A stretch of DNA of 41,526 bases from Crocosphaera sp. (GCA_030066295.1 JASJBX010000049.1:1-41526); one strand, 5' to 3'. Positions 15,949-25,230 are shown, numbered from the stretch's first letter. A program made the numbers and translations. The notes: generated by a model not told the origin, from the letters alone.

Positions 15949-18423
15949 TTATAGTAGGGTTTTTTCAACATTCCCTAAAGTTTCTATTCCCTGATCTTCA
16001 CTGTGATAGCTATCTAAAGTCACCTTAAGTTGTGGAAATTTTTCTAAGGTTTCGGCTAATTTTTCTAGCTCAAAGGTTTGAAGATAATCTGCCAAGGTTT
16101 GACTGTAATTCAGTAACAGTTGACAATTATGATTATGGCCGAGTTGTTGTAAATTATGACTAAATTGTTTGAGTTGTGATAAAATCATCGTTTTTCGTAT
16201 AAGTCGCCATGAATTAACTTCTATATCTGCTAATTTTTTAAGCAACTCACATAAATTTTCAATTTCTTCATGGTCTGATTTTTTTCTCATCAATTGTGAG
16301 CTATCTGAGAGTTCTTTAGTCAATTCTATATTCGTATTTTCCCTTAAATCAATAATTTCAACATCAGGAAAAGTTAGATGAAATATTGTGCCTTTTTGCC
16401 ATTGACTTTCTAGGGTAATTTTTCCTCCTAAGAGATGGGTTAATTTTTCAGTAATTGATAATCCTAAACCCGTACCTCCATAGCGAGAAATATCTTGTCC
16501 TTCACTTTGGATAAATTTTTGAAAAATCTTTTCTTTCTCTGTATCTTTAATACCAATACCTGTATCTTGCACTTTCAAAATTATTGTACATTGATCTTCT
16601 TGTAAATTATCAATCATAACAATTATTTTAACATAACCTTGATCAGTAAACTTAATGGCATTACCCAGAAGATTGAATAGTATTTGTTGTAAACGTAACG
16701 GTTCAAAGTTAATTGTTTTTGGAGTATTTTCGCTAATGTCTATTAAAATAGATAATTTTTTTTGGGAAGCTTCATAAGAAAAAAATTGGATTATTTCTGC
16801 AATGATTTGTTGTAAATCAACGGGTTGATAGTTGAGTTCAAGTTTTCCCGCTTCAATTTTCGCTAAATCCAATAAGTCGTTAATCAAAACTAATAAAGTA
16901 TTCCCACCACTATAAATTGCATCAGCATATTGATGAAGTTGAGGGTGACTTAAATTTGATTTTAACAATTCACAAAAGCCTAAAATAGTATTGATTGGGT
17001 TGCGTATTTCATGACTAATCGTGGTCAAAAAATCACTTTTTGCCTGGTTAGCTGAATCCGCCGCTTTTTTTGCTTTTATGAGTTCTATTTCCGCATTTTT
17101 TCTATCAGTAATGTCCTCATAAAGCGTCGCTATACGATAAATTTCTTCCTCTTTATTTTGGACAGGAAAAGAACAAACTCTTAACCAATGAATATTATTA
17201 TTATTATCGATAATTCTATATTCAGTTTCGGTTGATTCCCCTTGATGTTGATCGAGTAAAGATCTAACAACTTTGGAACGATCTTCTTCATAAATACTAC
17301 TATGTAAAAGATCGGGTTTTTCATATAATAATTGTGCAGAAAGCCCCCAAATTTTTTCACAAGTTGGACTAATATATAAAAGGGTTCTGCTCTCTAAACA
17401 AGTTAGAGCAAAAACCTCTTGAATATTTTCTATTAATTGATGGAATTTTTCTTCGGATTTTTCTTTAGCAATTTCTAAAGCTTTTTCTTCGGTAATATCT
17501 CTTAAAGACACCAAATACACTGATTTTTGTTCCCATTCTGTCACAGAAACGTGCATTTCAACCACTCCAGTTTTATTCTCGGGTTTAAGGATTTCTAAAA
17601 TGGCTGGTTTCTGACTAACAATAGGTATACCAAAATAATAGCCCAATAAACTGTTTAAAGGTTGATTAAAAATTTCTAAAGCGGTCGGATTTGCAAATTT
17701 AATCATCCCTTGTTGATCAACGATAATGATTCCTGTTGCTAGATTATATACGAGATGATGAAGTTTTTTTTCTCGCTTAATTAATTGCTTTTCAATTTCT
17801 TTTCTTTCTTGGATTTCTTGTCGTAAATCTTGATTAACTTCTTCTAATTTATGGGTTCTGTCTGCAACAAATTTTTCTAATTTTTTGTTAATCTCTTTAA
17901 GTTGTTGTTCCGCTTTTTGTTTTTCCCATTCTCTGGCTACATTTAAGGCAAAAATATCAACAATTTCTACCATTAACTCTAAATTAGGTAAAGCATGGAC
18001 ACTCATAAGACAAAGCAGTCCAAGAACATTCCCTTTTTGATCATAGATCGCTTTACCAATATAACTTTCTATTTTATTTTCTTGTAACCAAGTATCATCA
18101 GGAAACTGCTGTCTTATGTTTTTAGAACAGCTAAAAATTCCCTGTTGTATCGCTTTTTGACAAGGGGTTTGCTCAAGAGAATAATTAATATTTTCTGAGG
18201 GTTGACCATTAACACATCCTGCTAATACTTGGATAAATTTTTCTGACTTTAACTCAGTGATAAACCCATATTCAACCCCTAAAGCTTGAGTTAAATGTAA
18301 GACTAAAGATGCAAAAAAATTCTCGGTGTTTGGCGATGAAACTCCTAACAAAACCCGTTTTAAGACTTGGGAAAAAGTTGCAGCTTCTGATAAGTTAGAA
18401 TAAGAGGAGTGGCTAGAAGTCAT
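15949..18423 (-). CDS. Cytoplasmic sensor histidine kinase (GAF-PAS-PAS-HisKA-HATPase)
   Basis: 824 residues without clear membrane segments. The order is a GAF domain (about 20-165, EYGFITELKSEKFIQVLAG), a coiled coil (168-220), two PAS domains (about 222-310 and 325-440, the second ending YEDITDRKNAE), then HisKA with the phosphorylated His471 in ISHEIRNPINTI, and the ATPase with N-box LFNLLGNAIKF (582-592), G1 DTGIGI (620-625) and G2 GGTGLGL (649-655). A helical tail (about 710-815, WRLIRKTMILSQLKQFSHNLQQLGHNH) resembles the C-terminal segment usually found after receiver domains in hybrid kinases, but no receiver is present. No cognate response regulator is adjacent, so the signal is unknown. 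Confidence 0.9.
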   Translation of the reverse strand: MTSSHSSYSNLSEAATFSQVLKRVLLGVSSPNTENFFASLVLHLTQALGVEYGFITELKSEKFIQVLAGCVNGQPSENINYSLEQTPCQKAIQQGIFSCSKNIRQQFPDDTWLQENKIESYIGKAIYDQKGNVLGLLCLMSVHALPNLELMVEIVDIFALNVAREWEKQKAEQQLKEINKKLEKFVADRTHKLEEVNQDLRQEIQERKEIEKQLIKREKKLHHLVYNLATGIIIVDQQGMIKFANPTALEIFNQPLNSLLGYYFGIPIVSQKPAILEILKPENKTGVVEMHVSVTEWEQKSVYLVSLRDITEEKALEIAKEKSEEKFHQLIENIQEVFALTCLESRTLLYISPTCEKIWGLSAQLLYEKPDLLHSSIYEEDRSKVVRSLLDQHQGESTETEYRIIDNNNNIHWLRVCSFPVQNKEEEIYRIATLYEDITDRKNAEIELIKAKKAADSANQAKSDFLTTISHEIRNPINTILGFCELLKSNLSHPQLHQYADAIYSGGNTLLVLINDLLDLAKIEAGKLELNYQPVDLQQIIAEIIQFFSYEASQKKLSILIDISENTPKTINFEPLRLQQILFNLLGNAIKFTDQGYVKIIVMIDNLQEDQCTIILKVQDTGIGIKDTEKEKIFQKFIQSEGQDISRYGGTGLGLSITEKLTHLLGGKITLESQWQKGTIFHLTFPDVEIIDLRENTNIELTKELSDSSQLMRKKSDHEEIENLCELLKKLADIEVNSWRLIRKTMILSQLKQFSHNLQQLGHNHNCQLLLNYSQTLADYLQTFELEKLAETLEKFPQLKVTLDSYHSEDQGIETLGNVEKTLL

Positions 18424-18778
18424 GATTGCTTAGGGAACCAGGAGAAGCAGTAATCTAAGGGTTAAATAAAATAATAGTTTGATATTTGATGCTCAAATGT
18501 TAACAATATAGCACTACCCATGATGGTTAAGACAGTCACAAAACCTGCAGCCCTTTTCTGACCTACTTTTACCTTTTTTCTGGTTGGTGAGCTTGTCGAA
18601 CCATTATTGTTTTCCTTCCGTGTAGCGGTATACTCTACCTTATTCTATCAAAAAGAATTGATCATTGACTTAACGTGATTTTAACCGAAAATGGCATTCT
18701 CTTCAGTTTTTTTAAGATATCATTAAAATTCTCGAGTTTGTGTTGTATTATACTCCTGTCTTTTCCCTATCTTCCCAC
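18424..18778. other. Divergent spacer, sensor kinase and rdgB
   Basis: The 355-base spacer holds a dispersed repeat at 18582-18602 (GGTTCGACAAGCTCACC on the minus strand, a motif scattered in many bacterial genomes). I see no ORF with coding character and no convincing sigma-70 promoter pair. An in-frame TTG at 18740 upstream of rdgB was not used. Confidence 0.5.
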
Positions 18779-19354
18779 ATGAAAACCTTAATTGTCGCTA
18801 CCAGTAATCCTGGGAAATTGCAAGAAATGCAAGAATACTTAATGGAATTAAACTGGACCTTAAAACTCAAACCCCCTGAACTTGAAGTTGAAGAAATCGG
18901 CAAAACCTTCTTAGAAAATGCGATCTTAAAAGCCTCTCAAGTGGCCAAAGCGTTAGGAGAATGGGCGATCGCCGATGATTCTGGCTTAGCGGTTGAAGCC
19001 CTGAATGGCGCACCTGGCCTCTATTCTGCTCGATATGGTAATACCGATCTAGGGAGAATTGAGCGAGTTTTGAGAGAATTAGGGGACAACCGCAACAGAC
19101 GAGCGCAGTTTGTATGTGCCATTGCCTTGGCCCGTCCCGATGGGTTCATTGCCCTAGAAACGGAGGGCATTTGTCAGGGAGAAATTCTCAAAACCCCTCA
19201 AGGAAGGGAGGGATTCGGTTATGATCCGATTTTTTATGTTCCCCCCTATCGACAAACTTTTGCTCAGATGACACCGGAACTGAAACGGGATATTTCCCAT
19301 CGCGGTCAAGCGTTTATGAAATTATTGCCCAAGTTAAAGGCATTATCGGTTTAA
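18779..19354 (+). CDS. rdgB: XTP/dITP diphosphatase (RdgB/HAM1)
   Basis: It hydrolyses non-canonical purine nucleoside triphosphates (dITP, XTP) to the monophosphate, keeping deaminated bases out of DNA and RNA. Signatures: VATSNPGKLQEM at the N-terminus, EEIGKTFLENAILKAS, DDSGLAVEALNGAPGLYSARYG, and GREGFGYDPIFYVP with MTPELKRDISHRGQA. The length of 191 is normal. ATG 18779 is chosen because the conserved substrate loop follows directly. The upstream extension has no family match. The gene ends just before a strong terminator (19359-19421). Confidence 0.95.
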   Translation: MKTLIVATSNPGKLQEMQEYLMELNWTLKLKPPELEVEEIGKTFLENAILKASQVAKALGEWAIADDSGLAVEALNGAPGLYSARYGNTDLGRIERVLRELGDNRNRRAQFVCAIALARPDGFIALETEGICQGEILKTPQGREGFGYDPIFYVPPYRQTFAQMTPELKRDISHRGQAFMKLLPKLKALSV

Positions 19355-19358
19355 CCCC

Positions 19359-19421
19359 CCTGGCGAGAAATCCCCGATTGAGGAACGAAAATCGAGGGAT
19401 GAGAGCCAGGACAGAATTTTT
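19359..19421 (+). terminator. Rho-independent terminator of rdgB
   Basis: CCTGGC (19359-19364) pairs with GCCAGG (19405-19410), and ATCCCCGATT pairs with AATCGAGGGAT inside. It is followed by ACAGAATTTTTG. A long hairpin with a short T-run five bases after the rdgB stop. Confidence 0.75.
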
Positions 19422-19439
19422 GTGATAGACTAAAGACGA

Positions 19440-19769
19440 CCGTAAGCTATGAACCTGAATTGTAGCCAGACTTGGAATGTATCCATCCAAGATGAGAGTG
19501 AAAGACAGTTGGAAAACGGGACCTCGCCTCGCTTGGGAAATACCAAAGAATTGAATAAACCAGACAAAGTACCCAGGGACTCTGGGAAACGAAAACGCCT
19601 GATTAGTCGTTCTGTCAGGGAACCAACAGTGGGAGATGTACTCATCGTTCGTACCAATGTGTTCTAGATAAGTGGCGAAACCTCGTATAAGCGAGAATAA
19701 CCAGGAATGCCCTATCGTGAGCTAGGGAAGCCCCGCACAAAACATAGTGGCGTGCGTGGGAGGATGTCA
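19440..19769 (+). mobile_element. IS200/IS605-type right-end remnant (omega-RNA-like), no intact transposase
   Basis: The 3' end has the form seen at right ends of IS605/tnpB elements: a stem CCCCGCAC (19731-19738) with GTGCG-T-GGG (19752-19760), ending AGGATGTCA (19761-19769). Upstream hairpins are CTTGGA/TCCAAG, CCCAG/CTGGG, CTCG/CGAG (19682-19695) and CCCTA/TAGGG (19710-19727). A highly structured RNA of this sort is how tnpB-linked guide RNAs look. The 72-codon frame 19449-19667 shows no recognisable TnpB motif. The left end is not resolved. A second right end of the same design lies at 41393, on the minus strand. Confidence 0.55.
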
Positions 19770-19806
19770 CTGGGAGGACTCAGGTTACCCCAAGTCCCCA
19801 TACCCT

Positions 19807-20151
<345 letters not shown>

Positions 20152-20348
20152 TTACTCCTCGTAATCTAGGTTTATTCGTTGTCTACTATAAATAGAAATG
20201 ATGACTCACTCTCGGATAAACCCTAAGATTTTTAAGCATTCACCCCGAAAGGCGCGGTAATGCCCTTGAATTTAAAGCATTTTCTGATGACAAATCTATC
20301 TTTGTTATACAATAGTAATAAAAAAATTCTGTTAACTTAAGATAAAAA

Positions 20349-21101
20349 ATGTTGCTAAGTAAAAATACAATTAATTTTTCTAATTATCGTAATATTGTAG
20401 TCTTGACCGGGGCAGGGGTTTCTGTTGCCTCTGGACTTCCTCCTTATCGCGGACCAGGGGGATTATGGAATAATATTAACCCTGATGATCATGCTGATTT
20501 AGCTGTCCTTGAAAATAATCCTGGAGCCGTTTGGGAACTATCGGGTATCGAGAGAAAAACCCTTGAAAATGCTAAACCCAACGTCGCACATATTGCCCTA
20601 GCAGAATTTGAATCTAAACTCTTTTCTTCTCAGCAATTTACACTAATTACTCAGAATATTGATGGACTTCATCAACAGGCCGGTAGTCAAAATGTAATTG
20701 AAATACATGGCAATCTTCATCGTACTAAATGTAGTAATACTGATTGTTCTTTAGAACCTTATATTGATCATTTATCCTATAAAGAAACAGTTCCGCAATG
20801 TCCTTTATGTGGTTCGATTTTGCGTCCAGATATTGTTCTATTTGGGGAATATTTACCAGTAAAGGAAGAATGGTTGAGTAAACGTGCATTACGAGATTGT
20901 GATCTGTTTATTGCCATCGGAACATCAGGAACGGTATCTCCTGCTTCTCAATTTGTCCGTTCGGCTGATTATTCAGGGGCGAGAACTATTTTAATTAATT
21001 TAGAACCGATGAAGCCAAAAAATCCTTATTTTCAAGAGGAATATCTAGGACTTGCTGAAGAAATTGTCCCTATTTTATTCGGAAATAATGATGGAAACTA
21101 A
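20349..21101 (+). CDS. Sirtuin NAD-dependent protein deacylase
   Basis: It removes acyl groups from lysines using NAD. Visible motifs: LTGAGVSVASGLPPYRG (19-35), TQNIDGLHQQAG (101-112), catalytic His120 in EIHGNLHRTK, and a four-Cys zinc site (Cys128, Cys133, Cys151, Cys154). VLFGEYLP and GTSGTVSPAS follow in the normal order. The length (250) matches CobB-type housekeeping sirtuins, not the larger SIR2 defence proteins. The 3' end overlaps the Imm53 gene by 11-14 bases, suggesting translational coupling. Confidence 0.93.
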   Translation: MLLSKNTINFSNYRNIVVLTGAGVSVASGLPPYRGPGGLWNNINPDDHADLAVLENNPGAVWELSGIERKTLENAKPNVAHIALAEFESKLFSSQQFTLITQNIDGLHQQAGSQNVIEIHGNLHRTKCSNTDCSLEPYIDHLSYKETVPQCPLCGSILRPDIVLFGEYLPVKEEWLSKRALRDCDLFIAIGTSGTVSPASQFVRSADYSGARTILINLEPMKPKNPYFQEEYLGLAEEIVPILFGNNDGN

Positions 21102-21414
21102 CCCTTTTATTTGGTTACAAAATTGGTACACTTCCCAGTGTAATGAAGATTGGGAACATACTTATGGTATTGATATCAAAACATTGGATAATCCGGGTTG
21201 GCTTGTTATGATTGATTTAGCAGAAACAGAACTTGAGAATTATCCGTTTGATACAGTGTTAATTAAACGGTCTAATCACGATTGGATTGATTGTTGTGTA
21301 AAAGATAAAAAATTTCAAGGTGCAGGAGGTTCTTTGAATCTATTAGAAATTTTGAATATATTTCGGGTTTGGGTTGAATCAAAGGATCAGAAACAGAAAA
21401 GAATGGATGATTAA
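21088..21414 (+). CDS. Imm53-family immunity protein
   Basis: The pattern WLQNWYTSQCNEDWEHTYGI, TLDNPGWLVMIDLAETEL and FQGAGGSLNLLEILNIFRVW fits Imm53, a family that neutralises polymorphic (contact-dependent) toxins. The start is ATG 21088 or the next ATG at 21091. Both lie inside the sirtuin gene, 11-14 bases before its stop. No toxin gene with a secretion or polymorphic-toxin architecture is in the window, so this is an orphan immunity gene or has a host role. Its stop abuts the convergent recJ stop with no gap. Confidence 0.8.
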   Translation: MMETNPFIWLQNWYTSQCNEDWEHTYGIDIKTLDNPGWLVMIDLAETELENYPFDTVLIKRSNHDWIDCCVKDKKFQGAGGSLNLLEILNIFRVWVESKDQKQKRMDD

Positions 21415-23379
21415 TTACTTAGTTAAATTTAATCTATTCATGGCTGCCTTTATTATATCAAAATAGGGCTTTTTTGTCACATCAATTTCTCTGGCTTCTT
21501 GACGATTAATTCCTAATAATCCCTTTCGTTGTCCTTTCCGAATAGCTAACACTTTCCCCTGAGCATTTTTAATTCTTAGTTCTTTTTCCTTTTCTGAATA
21601 ATAACAAGTATATTCTTTGCCTTGATACATAAAACTATTTTCAGGTTTTAGATTGGCAGAAGCAGGTAAGCGAATCCCTACTATTTCTAATTCAATATTA
21701 ACGTTACCATTCCAACGATTTTCTGTTAATTTATAAGCAATGTCTAACCGTTTGGGTAGGGGAAAATAAGACCCAAACCGCCAAGCGATCGCTTTCATTT
21801 CTTGACCATCTTCTTGACCTAATACTAATTTTAGATGATTTTTCCCTACTGTTCTTTGTTCTAAGATTTTTACGTTAGGTGTCCAAAATACAGGGAAAGC
21901 GTTTTCGATACCCCATGGTTGTAAACTATCAATATGTTGATATAACTGAGCGTTTAACTGTTTAAAATCAGCTTTTCCATCAATTTTAACTAAGGGTTTA
22001 ATGTGATGCGGTTCTAATAACTGATGAGCGAATTTGCTCAATCTTTCTTTGAATTTTGGTAAATTTTCAGCCTTTAAACCAAACCCGCCGGCTGCTTTGT
22101 GTCCTCCATATTTACCCAATAAATCATCACAATAGACCAAAGATTCAAAGATATTAAATTCTTCGATTCCTCTGGCTGAACCCCTAATTTTACTGGGATC
22201 GTCTTCCTCATAAGTCCCAATAAAAACAGGAACCCCATAACGCTCAACTAAACGAGAGGCAACAATACCAATAACCCCATGATGCCATTTATAATTAATC
22301 ACCACTAAAACCCGATCTTTTTTATAATTAATCGGTGTTGTTCTAATTAAATGGATAGCTTCTTGTTCAATTTCTTCGCATAACGTTTTTCGTTTACCAT
22401 TAATTTGTTCACATTGCATCGCCCGTTCTAAGGCGATTCCTGGATCATCAGTAGTTAATAGTTCAATAGCTGTTTGTGGATCACCAATCCGTCCCACTGC
22501 GTTAATTCTTGGCCCCAATTTAAAGCCAATATCATCCGGTTTTAATTGTTTTTGTTCTTCGCTAACCCCTGCTACTTGCATTAAGGCTTGAATTCCTGCT
22601 AATTGTGAATTTGGTAACTGCTTCAATCCCTTTTTTAACCAACGACGATTGACCCCAACTAATGGGGCTAAATCGGCAATGGTTCCTAAAGTAAATAGTT
22701 CTAATAAAGCGTCAATAATTTCCTTCTTTTTGTTAAATTCTTCAGCCAGGGTAACCGCTAAAACATAAGCAACGCCTACACCAGCTAACCCCCGATAAGG
22801 GGATTGAATGGGTAATAATTTAGGATTTAAAATAGCATCAGCCGGCGGTAAGTTTTCCGGTAAATCATGATGATCGGTAATAATAACCGTTAATCCTAAT
22901 TCCACAGCCAGTTGGATAGGATTATAGGCCGCAATGCCATTATCCACGGTTAAAATGACTCCTACTCCCTCTTCGGCAAACTTTTCCACAATTCTTTCAT
23001 TAATCCCATAACCATCTTTCATACGGCTAGGAATTTCATAATAAGCGTCCCCCCCTAAATGCTTAAACGCTCTTAATAATAAGGAGGTGCTAGTCATTCC
23101 ATCGGCATCATAATCCCCACAAATAGCAATTTTTTCTCCTGTTTCGATAGCTTCTTTCAACAGTTCAACACTGGGAAATAAATCGGGAAATTCATCTAAA
23201 GGAGCGGGCAAACTTTCTATCTCTGGAGTAATATAAACTTGTGCTAACTTAGGACTATCAATTCCTCGATTTAAAATGACTTGAGCGAGTAACGGAGAGA
23301 GTCCCGTTTCTGCTACTAATGTTTTAACTTGATCTGGGTTGGGAGAGGCAATGTACCACCGTTGATCTGGTAATTTCAT
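21415..23379 (-). CDS. recJ: Single-stranded-DNA-specific exonuclease RecJ
   Basis: A 5'-3' ssDNA exonuclease of recombination and mismatch repair. DHH-family motifs: CGDYDADGMTS (88-97), DNGIAAY (146-152), ITDHH (167-171) and KLGPRINAVGRIGDP. The DHHA1 signature is GGHKAAGGFGL. A C-terminal OB-type domain follows. 654 residues, somewhat longer than many because of a tail (from about 580) with a repetitive GKEYTCYYSEKEKELRIKNAQGKVL segment. The downstream face is Imm53. The upstream face is a divergent GTPase 47 bases away. Confidence 0.94.
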   Translation of the reverse strand: MKLPDQRWYIASPNPDQVKTLVAETGLSPLLAQVILNRGIDSPKLAQVYITPEIESLPAPLDEFPDLFPSVELLKEAIETGEKIAICGDYDADGMTSTSLLLRAFKHLGGDAYYEIPSRMKDGYGINERIVEKFAEEGVGVILTVDNGIAAYNPIQLAVELGLTVIITDHHDLPENLPPADAILNPKLLPIQSPYRGLAGVGVAYVLAVTLAEEFNKKKEIIDALLELFTLGTIADLAPLVGVNRRWLKKGLKQLPNSQLAGIQALMQVAGVSEEQKQLKPDDIGFKLGPRINAVGRIGDPQTAIELLTTDDPGIALERAMQCEQINGKRKTLCEEIEQEAIHLIRTTPINYKKDRVLVVINYKWHHGVIGIVASRLVERYGVPVFIGTYEEDDPSKIRGSARGIEEFNIFESLVYCDDLLGKYGGHKAAGGFGLKAENLPKFKERLSKFAHQLLEPHHIKPLVKIDGKADFKQLNAQLYQHIDSLQPWGIENAFPVFWTPNVKILEQRTVGKNHLKLVLGQEDGQEMKAIAWRFGSYFPLPKRLDIAYKLTENRWNGNVNIELEIVGIRLPASANLKPENSFMYQGKEYTCYYSEKEKELRIKNAQGKVLAIRKGQRKGLLGINRQEAREIDVTKKPYFDIIKAAMNRLNLTK

Positions 23380-23426
23380 GCAAATTTGTCCTATGATTTG
23401 AGAAGATTATTGTAACAATTATTCCT

Positions 23427-24269
23427 ATGCCCCTCATTCAATGGTATCCTGGTCATATTGCCAAGGCGGAACGACAACTCAAAGAACAACTTAACCGTGT
23501 GGATGTGGTCTTTGAAGTCCTAGACGCGCGTATTCCCTTAGCATCCCATCATCCAGACGTTCCAGGATGGATAGGGGATAAACCGAGACTGCTGGTACTC
23601 AACCGAATGGACATGATCCCAGAATCCATTCGTCAAAGTTGGTTAAGCTGGTTTGCTGAGCAAGGAGAGACACTTTATTGTACCAACGCCAAACAGGGAA
23701 AAGGCATTAAACCCCTCAAAAAAGCAGCCCAGGCAGCAGGGGTACAAATGAACCAAAGGAGACGCGATCGCGGGATGCGGCCTCGTGCGGTTAGAGCGGT
23801 GGTCATCGGATTTCCTAATGTGGGAAAATCCGCCTTAATTAACCGTTTATTAGGACGTAAGGTGGTGGCAAGTGCCAGACGGGCTGGCGTGACTCGTCAG
23901 TTGCAATGGATACGGATTTCTGATAGTTTGGAGCTTTTAGACGCACCGGGAATTATTCCAGCTAAGTTAGATAACCAAGAAGATGCGGTAAAGTTAGCCA
24001 TCTGTGAAGATATTGGCGAAGCGGCCTATGATAATCAACAGATTGGAGCAGCCTTAGTTGATTTATTAATTAAGTTAAATTTTGAGAAAGTTTTGTTATC
24101 TCGCTATCAACTTGAACCCCAAGAAATTACGGGGGAAGACTATATCGAAATCTTAGGTAATACCCGATATCAAGGAGATAAAGAGAGGGCAACGATGCAG
24201 TTATTAAATGACTTTAGGAAAGGCATTATGGGGAAAATTCCCTTAGAGATACCGAACAGTGATGAGTAA
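23427..24269 (+). CDS. rbgA: Ribosome biogenesis GTPase YlqF/RbgA
   Basis: A circularly permuted GTPase for late 50S subunit assembly. The G motifs are in permuted order: G4 as NRMD (59-62, a variant of NKxD), then G1 GFPNVGKS (128-135), then G3 DAPG (172-175). The N-terminal IQWYPGHIAKAERQL is the family start. A C-terminal all-helical domain follows. 280 residues is the normal length. Convergent context with no operon partner. Confidence 0.95.
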   Translation: MPLIQWYPGHIAKAERQLKEQLNRVDVVFEVLDARIPLASHHPDVPGWIGDKPRLLVLNRMDMIPESIRQSWLSWFAEQGETLYCTNAKQGKGIKPLKKAAQAAGVQMNQRRRDRGMRPRAVRAVVIGFPNVGKSALINRLLGRKVVASARRAGVTRQLQWIRISDSLELLDAPGIIPAKLDNQEDAVKLAICEDIGEAAYDNQQIGAALVDLLIKLNFEKVLLSRYQLEPQEITGEDYIEILGNTRYQGDKERATMQLLNDFRKGIMGKIPLEIPNSDE

Positions 24270-24277
24270 AAATAGGG

Positions 24278-24342
24278 ATATAATTGACTGTCATCAGCAT
24301 AAATCATGAGAATTTTTCAAATCTTTAAATAGTCAATTATAT
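24278..24342. repeat. 12-base inverted repeat in the rbgA-downstream spacer
   Basis: ATATAATTGACT (24278-24289) and AGTCAATTATAT (24331-24342) are exact inverse complements, spaced by 41 bases. They could be a long hairpin ending rbgA transcription or the ends of a decayed miniature element. No T-run of terminator type follows closely. Confidence 0.45.
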
Positions 24343-24522
24343 TTATGTCTGATCACTTAGTTTAATCATAATAGTAGATTGATCAAGTATTTACCATGAT
24401 AGTCTAATAAACATAGAATTTATTTTTTCAGACAAAGATCACAAATTGTTAATGAGACTTAACACAGACAATCTTAAAGGTAAATAAGATAATGCAATTA
24501 ATGTCTTATAAATAATAAAATC

Positions 24523-24660
24523 ATGTCAAACACAGAATTAGTGAAGATCGCCTACCCAGAATTTGAATTACCTAAAAGTAATCCAGAGAGTTACTATTTA
24601 TTAAGACTGATGAACTGCTATGGGGTTGATATTAATGGTGAGGAAGTATCAGATTTTTAG
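24523..24660 (+). CDS. Unrecognised 45-residue small protein
   Basis: ATG 24523 to TAG 24660 encodes MSNTELVKIAYPEFELPKSN...GVDINGEEVSDF. I recognise no family. It has no signal peptide or membrane segment and only one Cys. It is acidic at the C-terminus. Support for reality: coding-like codon use and a strong rho-independent terminator 33 bases after the stop. Against: no clear Shine-Dalgarno, though many cyanobacterial genes lack one. It stands between rbgA and rpoZ on the plus strand. A regulatory small protein or peptide precursor is possible, but nothing proves it. Confidence 0.5.
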   Translation: MSNTELVKIAYPEFELPKSNPESYYLLRLMNCYGVDINGEEVSDF

Positions 24661-24692
24661 AAAGATTTATACTTGATTAACTGTATAAGCTT

Positions 24693-24731
24693 CCCACAAA
24701 AACGCAAAGTTACAGTTGTGGGATTTTTTTT
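24693..24731 (+). terminator. Rho-independent terminator of the small ORF
   Basis: CCCACAA (24693-24699) pairs with TTGTGGG (24716-24722), then A and eight T residues (24724-24731). It lies upstream of rpoZ, so rpoZ must have its own promoter downstream of this point. Confidence 0.8.
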
Positions 24732-24822
24732 GATTAATATTAATTTGTTCCTATTCTAACCTTGAATTATTCTTTACTTTTTCTTGGTAATCTCAAGGAA
24801 ACACCTATGAATCATTAACAAA

Positions 24823-25059
24823 ATGGCTAGACATTTTCCTGTCAATGCTGGTGAAATGGTAGAGCGGGCCGATCGCTTGATGAGTGCCGCTTCCAATCGT
24901 TATCGCGTGGTTGTACAAGTATCGAGACGGGCCAAACGCTGTCGTCATCAAGATAATGAAAACCCCGACACACCTCTGATGAAACCGGTGATCCGTGCTG
25001 TTTTAGAGATGTCAGACGAATTTACCGAACCCGAAATTATTGGCCACGAGTTACATTAA
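24823..25059 (+). CDS. rpoZ: RNA polymerase omega subunit
   Basis: 78 residues matching the cyanobacterial omega subunit. It opens with FPVNAGEMVERADRLMSAASNRYRVVVQVSRRAKRC and continues MKPVIRAVLEMSDE, the short form that binds the beta-prime C-terminus and supports assembly and sigma use. The start is ATG 24823. The following GUN4 gene begins 172 bases on, with its own leader. Confidence 0.88.
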   Translation: MARHFPVNAGEMVERADRLMSAASNRYRVVVQVSRRAKRCRHQDNENPDTPLMKPVIRAVLEMSDEFTEPEIIGHELH

Positions 25060-25230
25060 TTCAAAATTTATCTTCTAAAGTGAGCCTCTTTTTGAGATAA
25101 TAGTTAGTAGGGGTCAATGGGCAATCATTTTCCTCGGTCTTTATCAAACAGTAGGGTTGATTAACCCTTAGATTAATTAGTATTGATCTAAGTGAAAAAT
25201 CCATAACTGTGAGTCTCAATAGATAATTTC

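Noticed and set aside
19430-19667. ORFs on both strands in the IS remnant
   Set aside because: No protein family is visible. The segment is better explained as structured RNA/IS end.
20349-21101. SIR2-type anti-phage defence protein
   Set aside because: Length, zinc Cys set and motif order match housekeeping CobB sirtuins, with no extra effector domain.
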